Shown: piece by piece, positions 1 to 13,216 of the stretch
Layout of the letters: each line of letters starts with the position of its first letter
How positions within the stretch are numbered: the stretch's first letter is position 1
NCBI GenBank assembly: GCA_034670405.1
Contig: JAXDDX010000054.1
Location: 2,108,001-2,172,000 of the forward strand
Direction: 5' to 3'
DNA: 64,000 nt
From: Hoplostethus atlanticus
Taxonomy: Eukaryota; Chordata; Actinopteri; Trachichthyiformes; Trachichthyidae
The notes under the pieces: generated by a model
Seen by the model: only the letters and a program-made list of their open reading frames with translations
What the model was told of the DNA's origin: nothing
Database searches by the model: none
Made by a program: the position numbers and the translations under genes

Positions 1-1010
1 TACTGGAGTTCAAATTGTATCTTTTGTTGGTTTGAAGCATTTCAAAAGTTTTTACAAACTAGGTGAGCAGACATGTGCCACCTTATCTATACTTACAGGT
101 CGAGGGCAGGAACAATCCTAGCTCTACACATTTCACAGAAGTGTATGTTGGGAAAGCTGATTTAAGAGGCTTTTCGAATGCAGATGGAATTCATTTGCTT
201 TTGCTTTTTTTCCCCTCCAACAGCACATAATCCAAAATGTTTGTCACTTTCAGAGGGTATGGAGATTTAAGCGATTTCAAGACGGCTCCTTAAAGTCTTC
301 CATTAAAAATTCATTGAAAACAGATTTGGGGAAGATGGGGGGGAAAAATCAATTTGAAACGGTAATGCGTTATGAAAACAAATTCCACATTGATTGGCTC
401 TCGCTCTTATCTTCCCCCATGTAAACAAATATTCCACGGACGGAAAATGCATAATTGCATTAGCCTCAGTGTTGCTGAAGGTCAAAATCAGCTGATACAA
501 TTATGGGCTGCTCAGAAGCCATAATTCTGGGTTGGAATAATAAGAGCAGCTAGTTGAACATGAACATTGGTGCCAGCTCCTCTACAGGTGTTGAAGTCAT
601 TGGTCTAACTGAGCCTGAAATACAAACATTTAAGACTCCACAGCAGAACAGCTCTCTGAAACAAACATCAGAACAATCAATAAGCTGCTTTGTTTTCTCA
701 AATGTACAAAGTGATAAACTTTCATGAGGCAATTTGATTCACAATTTCTAACTGGTTTACTGCCTTCAGGTTGGTTATGAAACATACAATCTGATGTAAT
801 GCCATCGACCTGCCCTAAACGTGTATTTCCACAGGCACATTGGTAGACTATAAACTTTACAAGAACAATCAATTTAACCTTGAACAGGTCTCGCATTCTC
901 AGTGATGTGCTATTAAATTCTATTGAAATCCAGACGTCCTGAATCTAGAAGTAAAATGAAGTGACGAGTCCTGGCGCCACATCTTGGTGCTGCCGTTTTG
1001 TTTCCGTCAG

Positions 1011-1565
1011 GCTAGAATCTCCAACACGGACCCTGACCATGGAGGCTCCCAGAGGGGTGGAAGTGACCGCTGCCAGGGGGGCGCTGAAGGTCGGCGGTCG
1101 AAAGGACCTCCAGCTCCGATCCACAGAGGGAGAGGTGAGGAGGAGGCACACTTCTCAAAAGGCCTAAATTAGCATTGCAATTTCCCGTGAGGACAGCGAG
1201 CGCTCCAACTGTTCTCATCACTCACCAGATCAATGCTGTATTTAGGGTTTCCTGCCCTATTCACTGATCACATTTGTATTAATACACTGGTTGGAGGTGG
1301 CGTTACGTCACTGCAGCATAGTTCTGTGTTATTGGATAATGGCATCCAGTGTGTCTCTTCTATTTCATATCAGATACTTCTAGATGCCAGCACCATCCGC
1401 CTGGGAAGCCTTCCACTTGGCGTCTACACAGCATCCCCCCGCCAGGCCTCCCAGAGACAGGCCATATACGAGGTGTGCGTCTGCCCCAGTGGCAAGATCT
1501 ACCTCTCTCCTGCCGAGAGTAGCTCCACCTGCCAGGCCATGAGCAACATCTGCCTCTGGAGCTGA
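1011..1565 (+). CDS. sgcz: Sarcoglycan, zeta type: last two coding exons
   Basis: Sarcoglycans are single-pass type II proteins of the dystrophin-associated complex in the muscle membrane. Two exons are visible. 1011-1134 follows an acceptor TTTCCGTCAG and ends at GTGAGG; it encodes LESPTRTLTMEAPRGVEV, the conserved extracellular segment. 1374-1565 follows TTTCATATCAG and joins in phase 0. It encodes the cysteine cluster (EVCVCPSGKIYLSP, then STCQ) and the terminal NICLWS followed by TGA. The gamma/delta/zeta family shares this Cys-rich end; as I recall, zeta ends in ICLW-like residues while delta and gamma end in VCL/ICL, which is why I prefer zeta. Upstream exons lie outside the window, and 1-1010 is the preceding intron. 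A delta or gamma paralogue remains possible. Confidence 0.82.
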
Positions 1566-4500
1566 CCTGGGAGCAGTGTCGGTGATCCAGGACAACTCTA
1601 ACGTCCGATAGAGATGGGTGGATGACTTCTCCACTGGCATGACAAATACAACATCTGTTGGGAGAGTGGAACTCACCTGGGCTGAGATGGGGGCTCAACC
1701 TGTGCAGCCTCTGAGCTGGTCTGAGTTCAGATTAGTGTGGAATCGTCCGAGACGGTGGACTACTGGAGGTCAGGACTCTTCTACCACTGATAATCTTAGG
1801 GGGGGTGGCAAGCCAGAGCAGCCGTCAGGAATATCAAACACAAACAGGAACATCTCCCCTTAGTTGTATTAGAAGCCAGAGGACGCACCCTTTATTTTTC
1901 TACTCTAGGTTCATTATTGTAGATGCACAGTGACATTCTTCAGGATTAAGAAGGAATAGATGGCAAAAGATAAAACACAGGTGCCTTCTGCTTTGAAAAG
2001 AGGAATGTCTCGGGACTAATATTAAACCTGTCCCTCTCTTTTTAATCAGGGAAGGATAGCCGGAGGTTTTTGAAGTTGGGACAATAGAAATTGATGTAAG
2101 CACAAATCTGCCATGATTTTTCTCAAAATCCAGAATTTTAAATATTTGTTTTTGAGCAAGCTCAATAGAAATGTTACTATTTTTTCCCACTATATTAGGA
2201 GCTGTGTAAGTTGAAATTAAACCTTTTTCTATGTGGCATATATTGTAATTGAAGCTTAACTTTGATAAAGACAACTGAAACAATGTAAAAATGCTGTTCT
2301 TTTGGATGTCCTGGATCACACATACTTTTCCTAAACAAGGTCCATAAGATTTCCCAACTGCAAGGTACAGAAGCAAATAGTAAAGAACATCCACCTTTCT
2401 AAGTTAAAAAAAAAAAAGCTTTTCACATTATTGTCTGCTAGTAACTCTTGTATGTTGTAACTTTGATCAGTGTGTGAAATATTCTCTCCAGTGGTGTGGA
2501 GTTCCACAAAAGAGCCGGCTGCATCACAGCCGAGAGCTAGTAAGTCAGCGATGTGACGGCAGGCCTATCAGAGGAGCATTCCTGCTCCACTCCACATCCT
2601 CCAGTGTCGAGCATCACAGCCCTCTGGCAGACGGGCCAGGGTGGTGAGGGCCATGATGGCATTCTAACAAGAGCTTAGCTCCCTTCTCGCTCACTGAGCT
2701 TGCTGTAAGTAGTGTGGTGGTAGTTTCTCAAGTTCTGACTTAAAGCTACACTAGGCGAGATTTTAATAAAAAATACACCCGTCTTATCAGCCAACATCAC
2801 AAAGTGGGGCTGCATCCCATCCCCTCTAATTGAGACCCCATAGTTTGCCCTATTTTCCCAAATGAAATTATTATTAACACTGACAAGTAAAACATTTTTA
2901 GATATAACCAAACTTTAGATAGTCAAAATAAATCTGATTGTATCTTTAAGAGTGAAACATCACTTTGGTTCATTAGTTGACATGGTTATGAAATGACCAT
3001 CCTGCATACCAAATCCTGAAGAGCCATTGTCCAGTTAAACGAGGTCACAGGTCACAGCCTTGCTTTATTGTAAAAACGAATTCAATCAAGTGGTTGAAAG
3101 TGATGCCACAGCAGCTTCAGGAAGCAAGGTGGAATTAATGCTCATTACACTAAACAAAAGAGGCGAACTGATGGGAATCAATACAATTATACATAACAGG
3201 CCTAAATTAAACCAAGTCATATCAGTTGGGTTCTGTTATCCTCCCTCTTAATTGGATTTTATGTGTTTGTGTAGTGAACAAATTGAAGTGACAGGGTATC
3301 GGATTACTGGCTGCTTGCCAAAGTATTTGGGATGGGAGAGTTAGCATAGAAGATATAGAAGAAAATCACTTTGTTTTCTAACCAAGATGTTCCCGTCAGG
3401 TTAAAACAAAAACATTGATTAAAGATGTGTGTAGGACATTCTGGGTATAACATTGTGGAAATTTCCCTGAGACGCTTTTTATCAGCTTATTTCATTATTT
3501 CCCCTTACTCTCCCTCTGCGTCTTACTAATACCGAGGAAATAGGTTGTTAGCAGTGCACCTGGTGGAGGCTGGTGCATTATACAGGTTCTCCATGGCCAC
3601 AGGCAATCTAAAAACTTTGCCCAAGGAGGGTATTTAATACACAGGGCTGACAACAGCTATTGTCAGAGCCTGTCGGTACACAGTCACGGGTGGGTGCACA
3701 CCGCAAGATTTCTTGCACTAATTAAGCCCAAAGTTGCCACCTCAGTGTGTTGCAAGAAAAACTAATGCATTTTCATCCCACTTGCCCACAATCCAAGTGA
3801 AATGGCTTCTTAGTAGCAGCAGGTATTGTTAAGGACATTTGATCAAGAATTATTGTGTGGCGACTGTCAAGGAACTGGATCATGGATTCCAGTTTAACCT
3901 GGTGCTTAACACTATTCTCAATTCTCTACTTCAAATCGTGTTATAATAATATAAAAATGTGCTTTAAAAAAGTGGCACCCCCTTTAAGTACAGTATGTTA
4001 CAGAAAATGGAAAGAGATACATTTTAGGTATTTCACTGACAATTATTCAGAGTGGATATTTTGACAGCACGTTGTGGGGCTTGAACATTCCCATAGTCTT
4101 GCAGCAACTTGTTTTGCCTTGATAAGTCGACGACACCTTCTCCATGTTGAGTTAGCCTAACAGTAATTAACATTGAGACAAAGGATTGCGATGTACATTT
4201 GCATGACTTATGAGCTTGTTAGGAAAGTAGTCTCAAATCCCAAAACCCTAATAATTCAAATACCCCTTAGACAGTGGTGATAAATGAGCCCCTATTTTTG
4301 GCAAGTTCAATGATGGTTGAAAGGTGCTGTGGACCTGTGAGGAATTCAATCATCAATCCATTTTCACTGCTGCTTAAGGATCCATTTTTGCATTTCTGAC
4401 AAGTTTCTCAAGCCTGTAACATTCTCATAGTTCAAATAACCAAAACTTAAGTGGTGCCAGATGGTGCACATTTCAGATTTAGGCCCACAGTAGCAGCATT

Positions 4501-5719
4501 ATGGTCAACGATGGCCCTAGTAGAGTTTCTGCAGATCACAATATAAAGAAATCACTGTTGTAATTGAGGCTGCAGGGAAATGGCAATTCACTATACTACA
4601 GGTGTAAGTGTCCTGCATGATATTATCACATCTACTGTTCAGTGCTGAGGAAGTCAGTCAAATTTCAAACTACAGTGATATCCAGTGCTGTTGTTTCAGT
4701 GAATAAAGGTACATAACATGCAGGTTATGAGTTGAACTCCATCTGCCAAAGTGGTACAGTGTAAACAGCTTTATATGGTGCTTTGTTTACATAAGAAACC
4801 AGTAAAATGAACGGCTATAAAAAGGGAATGATTTTCACATAGCAACATTTGAATATTTTAAGTTGCCACTAGGTTGTGGATGCAAAACCTGGCTTCTGCT
4901 GCCATCTGTTGGTTTTCTGGCCTCAAAACTACATTAGGAAAATTCAATTAAATAAAGTGATGAGACAGCAAGTCAGAATATGAAAGAATCTTTAATTCTT
5001 TAGATTAAGAACACCAATGCCATAATTAACAAAGGTTTCTGATTGAAGTGGTGTAAATATAAAATGACAAAATGCCGATCACTGACAGAGCAAAGCAATC
5101 TTAAAAACAGGAAATAAAAGTATCCGTGTTTTACTGTATTGATTTTTTTAAACTGTAATGACAGACAGCAAGCTGAAACATGCATCAAAAGTAAACCAAA
5201 TCTAATCAATCAATGGATATGAATTTCTGAATTAAGACAGACCGGCCACAAGAGGCTCTTTTTCCACTCATAAGTATTCCAAAGTTACTCATATTTTCGA
5301 GTCTGTTGACATCAAGGACAGCCAAATATGTAGAAGTAAACATCGCTAATGAAAATACAAAAAGGATGTCTCGAAATGTTTCTGAATCTTTTGGCTGCAA
5401 GCAAATCATGATTCCAGTTTCCAACATTTCAGCACTTGGAATTGACCTGCTGTGATCTTGCTGCCAAGATGCTTTGGGGAAACATGGAATCAATATAGTT
5501 AATCTCTTCTAAATTGCAGCTTTCATTTTTGGTGACTAATACTTAAAAATATTCTTACAGAATGCTGTCCAGTTAGCTTACTATAGCCCACTGTTAAGAG
5601 AAATACTGCCATTATTTCAAGAGCAAGCAAAGCATTAAAATCCAGTAAATGTCTGACTACAAGGCAGTGATTCTGCTTTTATTGAAGATGTTAGGAAGCT
5701 TGTTGGGGTCGTTTTCCTT
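1566..5719. other. Gene-poor interval between sgcz and the ttc31-like gene
   Basis: About 4.1 kb AT-rich DNA. The start must hold the sgcz 3' UTR and the right end the ttc31-like 3' UTR. The open frames here (longest about 164 codons on the minus strand, 1900-2394) have no splice context, no recognisable domain and no compositional bias typical of coding sequence. I see no gene, RNA gene or clear transposon. Confidence 0.6.
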
Positions 5720-8700
5720 TCATTGCTTGTGGATGCCTCTGTGATCGGGGAGATATCTGTAGGGGCGGCTAGGTCTCGGGCTGTAACCTGTATTCCTCCA
5801 GTTGAAACGCTCATTTTGCCTGTAAAAACAGGAGTAGCCAGTTTGTTTCTTTTAGTAATGATAACTATTTCCAGTTGGTGTGGTGCTTCATAGAGAAACT
5901 ACGGCCAGTTTTCATAAAGGAGTCACCGCGTTATCACTTCCAACAACAGGCCAATGCAAACAAACCCAGAAGTTGATTTTAAATAAAGGTTGGTTGTAAG
6001 TCACTCACCTGATATTCTCATCTTGCAGGTCGTCAGCTTTGAGGGCTGACCTGGACATGCCCATGCCTTGGGGAATCCTGTCCGGGTATCGCACAACAAT
6101 CTTGGTTCCCATTAGGTCATACCCCTGAAGAAATGCAAAAAAACAAATCAAATCAGAGGAGTAGAAATACATAGGTGGGAGGCAAGTTGATATACCCTCC
6201 TGGTATGATCCTACTTCCTCTAATGTACATGTAGGCAGAGCAAATAACTGGCATGGGGACCAGATTGTTAAGGGCCCAATCAGCAATAGTAAGTTCATAA
6301 GCGGGGCTCAGTAACTAACTGCCCATGTCTTTGTGCTCCCCACCCAATTAATGGTCCATGACTTAAACCAATGTCCATAATATTAACCTACATTTTGAAA
6401 TGCATCTTCAAACCAATGGACCCCCACCCAATTACAATATTTAACAAGTACAACTGAACTCGGCAAAGGCAGTCTGAGTCCACCCCGTTACCCCGTAGTC
6501 CAGAGACCATTTACATTAAACTGTTGGATCGCTTCATCACAATGCTCTTGGTTGGTAAAGTTTACAAAGGCACATCGTCTGGCAGTCAGAAGCTTGACAC
6601 TATAGATCGGCCCAACACTGCAAGAGAACAGAAACAAGTCTTGGTGAATGGAAATGGACATCATCATGATCACGCCAAGAAAGCTTTGGGGCTGTCGAGT
6701 ACCAACTGTGATACAATCTTCCCAGCTAGCTAGCCCTAAATGGCATAGGTAAAACGTTATTGTACAGTGTTGCTATAGCGACCTAAGCACTTGGGCTGCC
6801 TTTCCTATAAAACCTTTCATTATATTCAATGGGAAGTTGAGTGACCTTTTTGTGTTGACCAAGTCCTTTTAGATTATATAAATCAGTTGCATTTCAGAAA
6901 TATACAGCAATATATAAAGTGTATTCCCTTACCTGCTAAATAGGTTGGTTATCATGGCCTCAGTTACTGTGGGAACCATGTTTCCCACCCATATTGGAAA
7001 CAGTGAACCCCTGTTAAAGAAAATATAGAAATAATTTAAAGATACTGATTAGAGATTTAAAAAAAGAAGTATGTGATAGATGACATGCAACCCACGCTGA
7101 GATCCACATTTTATTGTTGCACCATGATTTGTACTGTGGCAGAGAATAGTTTGTATCGTAGCCCATCGCTTCAACCTCATGAAAGCAGGACAAATTTGAT
7201 GATTTTCTCCTTGTTTAGACAATTTAGTTTAGGCCATATAACGGATGGAATTGGTTGGACAACGAAATTCTACAGGGTTGCTGCAGGTTTCAGCAAGTTA
7301 AAGTTAAGACTTTTTAAGGCCTTGAATTTAGATAATTGAATTTAAGAAGGACCCGCAGAAACCCTGTTCTAACATAACCTTCAGAACTGTAAGATGTTTG
7401 GGAAAATTGCTTTTTGTAGTAGTTCATTTTCCATCACTGTACGAAGAAAAACTTGTTTGGCATACTCTAGGCCTACGTAATGATGAGTAATGCGTGTGTA
7501 CTGACATGCATACATGCAAAATGTCGAAGCTGCAACTTTTTCAAATAAATGATTGCTGTTCTCAATCACTGATTGATACAATAGTGACCTAGTCACTATG
7601 ACTAGTCAACCTATGCCAAGTTCATGAAAGCTTTTACATTTGCTGTTCTAAACTACTGGTTTTGGGTACTTTCCTCAGAAACAACAGGAAGTGATTTATT
7701 TCACAGCAGCTTGCTTGGTATAAACACAAGAACTGGGTAGTAGTATGGGCAGCGATAGCCACCATGGCTGAATAGACCAGTACCTACAGAAACTCAAATC
7801 TTCAACAGTTTCCAAGGACAGAAACAATCGCCCAGATTGCGTGGTAAAAAGCAAAACGACTGTCTGAGCTAAAACTAGAGTGAACATCTGCCTTGCCTTT
7901 CCAAGATGAAAAGCATTCCAAGATGAGAGGGGATGATGAAGAGAGATGCAGATGTGGCTTGTTTTCTTTTGGACTGGTATGTGCTATGGTTTATTAGCCG
8001 CAGTCTACTTTGAGTGTCTTTACAATTATGTTGGCCCAGTGCCTACAACAATGCAATAACCACTTATCACCACAATCAAGAACAACAAGAATATTTCTAA
8101 GAATCAATCAGACAATTAACTGTGGACTTTGTCAGCACACTGGCTCAACAAATACACAAGGCTCAACAAATACACTGCAAGTAACAAACGTGCACATTGA
8201 AATCACCTTTGATACAAGAGGTGAATTCGTGGCAGTGTTTGCAGAGTCTGGCAGTTCGTTAGAGAAAATGGGGGGAAAAAAAAAAAGCTTCCTTTTCTCG
8301 TCAAGGACTGCAAACAAGGAGCCGCCCTGCCAGCATGGGCGAGCAGGCATGTATCTACCGAGTCCTGACCAAAGGTCGGGGCAAGTTCTGCATTGTTGTG
8401 CATGAAACAATCGGCAAAAGCGATTGCTTTGTTTGTAAAGTTCATTCAATTCGAGACTCGCACTAAACAAAATGATCGCACTCTTCAGCCCTGATTATTC
8501 AATATACATTAACCACTTTCATCACAAAGTTTTAAAGTGTTTTTAAACAAACAACTTGACGTTTTGAGCAGGGACAATCGGTTTGTAAAGCAACTGAATA
8601 AATACTCACTGTGCTGATTGACGATCTTCATTGTTATTCACGGCCCGATTAGAAATGGGGTTTGATTGACTCTGGACATTTGACATATTCTGGACCGGGC

Positions 8701-11700
8701 CTAAAGGTCCGTTCATAAATGCTACTTTTGGTGCATCCTGGGCCTGAGGAGGAGGATGGGGGTTTGGGCTGGCTGAAGGGAGTAGAGAGCTTCTGTTGAT
8801 GTTCTCCACTGTGGGTGGGAGAGAGCAATGAGCTAGGTGACAATGAAGTGTTCACATGATGGACATAGTTTTAGCAACACTTGACTCAACTGGGATTAGC
8901 CAGAGTAACTTTGGATAATCATACAATCTACCAACTCCACTGAAGCTGCAACACCATGGATCCACTCAAAAACAGACGAGCCTCACTCATGCAAATAGAT
9001 TTTCTATTTCCTCTGACACAAAGCAGCATCTGGATATAACCATCAAAAGAGTAGTGATTGATACCACAGACAAGGAAACACTCACCTGGTCTAGAATTTA
9101 ACTTGTACAGGACCTCTAGTGCTTTATTTACTGTCCCGTGAATTATTAAGGCATTTGAGCTCTGGTCCCGAGAGAAGCCATGCTCCTGAAACAAGATCCA
9201 GGATTCCAGGTTAGCAACAACAGAGCATGTAATCGATTCAACAGTGTGACAACAGCATCTTTAGTTTGCCTGACAATTCTCTGCACAACATTGTTCTCTT
9301 GTCAACAAAAGGGAAGATAGTATCAATGAATCACGTGTTATATGGTTAGATAAACTCAAGGATTGGACCAATACACATCACTGAGTCCAAGTATGAACAT
9401 CCCACAAATGTGGCAATATTTAGTTACTCACCATTAGTTGTATCATCTGCACCCGCATCAACTCCTGGGCAGCATCTGCACAGGAGCTATCCAGCTTCAG
9501 AACCGTGTTTAAAGGCCTGGGCAGCTTGATCATACCTCTGTGGGGAGAGGAAACCATGAGCTCTACACATCCTCCTGACACAGGTCTAGCCCCAAGATCA
9601 GGACCACAGACAGTCACTTTGCAGGACTAATCAGCCCTGTTATAACAGCTTTAAAAAGCAATAAAGAATAAATTATTTAGGCACATTTTGCAGAATGGGC
9701 AGTAAAGGGCTAGTCAAACAATTTTATCAAATGTGAGCCTGGGCAGTCAAATGACACTGCGACACGAGGCTGAAGTGACCGCAAGGTCATTCCAACCCGA
9801 TGTGTCACACAGGATTTCTATACCACATGGACTTTGCTACATGACATGTATGGGTGGTGCAGACTTTTACCTTGAGACCTGCCAAAGCCCTACCCTTCCT
9901 ATAAAGGCCTTTAACCCAGCCGGGAAAGATGCTGAGGGACAACTCGGCATCAGTCAGTGACTTCTCATATTCTTGCATCTTTTCAAAACAGAAGGAGCGA
10001 TTGCCAAACAACCTGCAACACAATTAAAACAACTTCAGTTTATACACTGGCTGACAGCCTGTGGACAGCATTACAAAGGCTAAGTGGGGATTTCAAGTAA
10101 AATTACAGAGGGTAAAGTAAAATTGGTTATATTTGATAAGACTTATGCTTACTTAAATTCTGTGGGGTTGTACTTAATTGCGTCTGTGAAATACTTCACA
10201 GCCACATCAAATTGTCCAGTACTCGCAAACTTATTTCCAAGCACTGTAAATAAGAACAACTTTTGTTAGAAAGTGCAAGTTACATATAAAGAGTGATTTA
10301 GCCACAAACAATGATGAACCCAATTGGCTGACAATTTATGTACATCGGGTGGACAAAACTCACCTGCAAACTCTGTACTTATTCTTAGATTATCTTCAAG
10401 GGTGGGAATGTTAGGGGTGGTGGTATTCTGGTGAGACAATGACAGAGAAATGTAAGATGACAAGAGTGGGCATACTCAAGTAATGATAGTGTTATAAAAA
10501 TTGTATTTCTTGGAGAAGTAATTTTGTATTGTCACACATTACAAGTAATCAGGATTCCCTATTCTTTGGTTGTCATTAAAAATGTCTTGTCTTTTTTTTA
10601 CAGAAGACTACTATGCACAATGCGCCCACCTTCTTTCCATTATTCTGGTCTTCATTAAGTTTGTCTGTGGCTTGTCGAGTTTCCTCTTTAACCGGGTTCT
10701 TCTTTTGCTCCCTCCTCTCAGGCCTGGGCTTCTGCTCCAACTTACGCCTGGCTATGAGAGCAGCTTTACTCACAAAAGTACTGGTCAAATCCAATTCCTA
10801 AAAAACAGGCAAGATCACAAAACTTAAAAAAAAAAAAAAAAAAAGCATACATAACAAAACACCTTTCTAAGCAGTTAAGCCAGCAAAGGCAAAAACAGAC
10901 GTTGGGACTTTTTAAAGTGTAGGACGTATTTAGTGAACAGGATTACTGGACCATTCTTACAACTGAACTACAAATTACACTATATACAGTCATGCTTGAA
11001 AGTTTGTGAACCCACATGGGGTTTCATATATTATAGATGAATAAACTTGGATGACTTGGAGTAAATGTCTCCTACAGCCACTGATCAGTCTCTGGCATCT
11101 TCCTGGAGGGATTTTCTCCTTACAGAACTCAGCCAACTCTGAGGTTTTTTGAGGGCTGTCTGGCATAAACAGCCCGCTCCAGTTCCTGCCACAGCATCTC
11201 AATTGGATTAAAGTCAGGACTTTGACTTGGCCAATCCAAAACACTAAACTTTCATCTCTATAAGCTTTATTTTTGGTCATCGCTGGATTTTTAATATTAC
11301 TTTAATTTAATTTAATATCAGACTTGTGGTGAAATGGAAGTGACTCCAACCTAAAAGGAAATTATTATTATTGTTAAGTATGAGCTCTTGGTACCTCAGA
11401 GTCGCCCGAATCACTCCCAGGCTCACTCCCTTCTTCGCTGGATTCCTCCTCACTACTGTCACTGCTGTCTGAATCTCTAGATGAGGTCAAATGTTGAACA
11501 CTAGAATCGGTATCGTCTTTGGTAGATTTATCATCACTTTGACTCTCCTCTGTTTTAGACTGCTGTGAGACATCCTTTTCCTGTGAAATACAAAGAAAAC
11601 AAGGATATGACTATGTGCCTTGATGTGTTTTTTGGTTGGATGCTCCAGGTTGGTTCATTTTTACACTTCAAATCCAGTCACAATTACCTCTGCACTTTTA

Positions 11701-13179
11701 GGATTCTTTTTTTCCTTCTCAAGTCGTTTTCTTTCCTTCTGTTTCTGTTGGGCAAGAATACAGGTGTCAGACGAGGACTTGATCTACACATTTTAACGGT
11801 CATTATTGGTAGGATCCTGTTGGGATATGGCTGGTGATAAATACAAGAACACAACTTGCCTGTTTCTTAAGTCGCTTCTTCTCAGTCTTTTCTTTGCTTT
11901 TGTTCGCCTCTTGTAATAATCTGGCCGTACTTTCAGCATGCTAAAAGGGGAGGGGGTGGCACAACTGACATTACACAGAGTTCAACCATTTGAACTGAGC
12001 AGAATCAATGAAAACAGACTCTTCAACTGATAAAACAGTCTGAACTCACGCTCTCAACTGGCACTGATTGCAGGTTACGCTCGTGGGTTGATCGTATTGT
12101 GAAGCTATGCAATGGAGGCAGAAACACAGAGTTGGAAGATCTTGCAGGATTCCCAATTAATCTTCTATTAATGTTTTCAGAAAGGCCAGGAAATCCATGG
12201 AAACGGTGTTTGTGGTCTATCCAAAAGCCATCTGATTCAAAATCATCTTCACCTAGGTAATGTTCCATATCCACACCTGTTGGGGAAGAGGAAGCTACTT
12301 AGTGCTGAACTGATCAAAAGTGTTCAAACGGTACCAAAGTGAGAACCACAAACAAACTGAAGGATCACTGGCTGCTTGTTGAGATTGAAGATTGAGCCTT
12401 TGGCCAACTTTGACCACATACATTCACATTAAACCTCAAAGAGTGAATCACAAAATACATTATTACATATATTCATGCATTATGTAGTATCTTCTTACCA
12501 TGAAAGGCAAAGTTCACTATCCTTTGAACAGGAGGATGACTTTCAAACAAATCCACCACCTTTTGCTAGAAGGAAAAAAACAAAAGAGAGAAAGGGATGC
12601 CAACAATGTTAGCTCCAAATAGCTGTTTGGCTCCTTTAGACAACTACTCAAAGCAACTTTCAATTAGTCTACAGTTAGTTTGATGCAATCACCTTCTGGA
12701 GGTGTCCTGGGCTATATTATACTATATAGAGGGATCTATATTAACCAAACTGTGCTCCCTATCCCCCAAATTAAGGAGCACCATTTTATTGAAAAAATGG
12801 CAATACTGTAAAATCATGACAACATTCTGGATATCGAGATATGGAAAATCTAAAATACCCATCAACAGTAATTATTTACATAGACTGCCAGACAATAACA
12901 TAACATGCATCATTTTTACCATAAGTTGTTGACACGGCTCCCATGCTCTCCGCCCTCTAAACGTCACATCTCAGCTCTGCTATCACAGAAAAGTCACTGT
13001 CGAATCTAACTAGTGAGTAGGAAAACTTTTGACACATCTCTAACAACTCTCTAACAACATGTGATAGGTGAATTTATAGACTGAGACATGATAATTACAT
13101 TTAATATGATTAATGTGCCGTGTCTGATTGTATCATTGTATATTAACTCATTCATACTAACTTTGCATCTCTTATATTC

Positions 13180-13216
<37 letters not shown>

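Noticed and set aside
1900..2394. 164-codon minus-strand frame
   Set aside because: No domain, no splice context and coding-like composition absent; treated as chance in AT-rich DNA.
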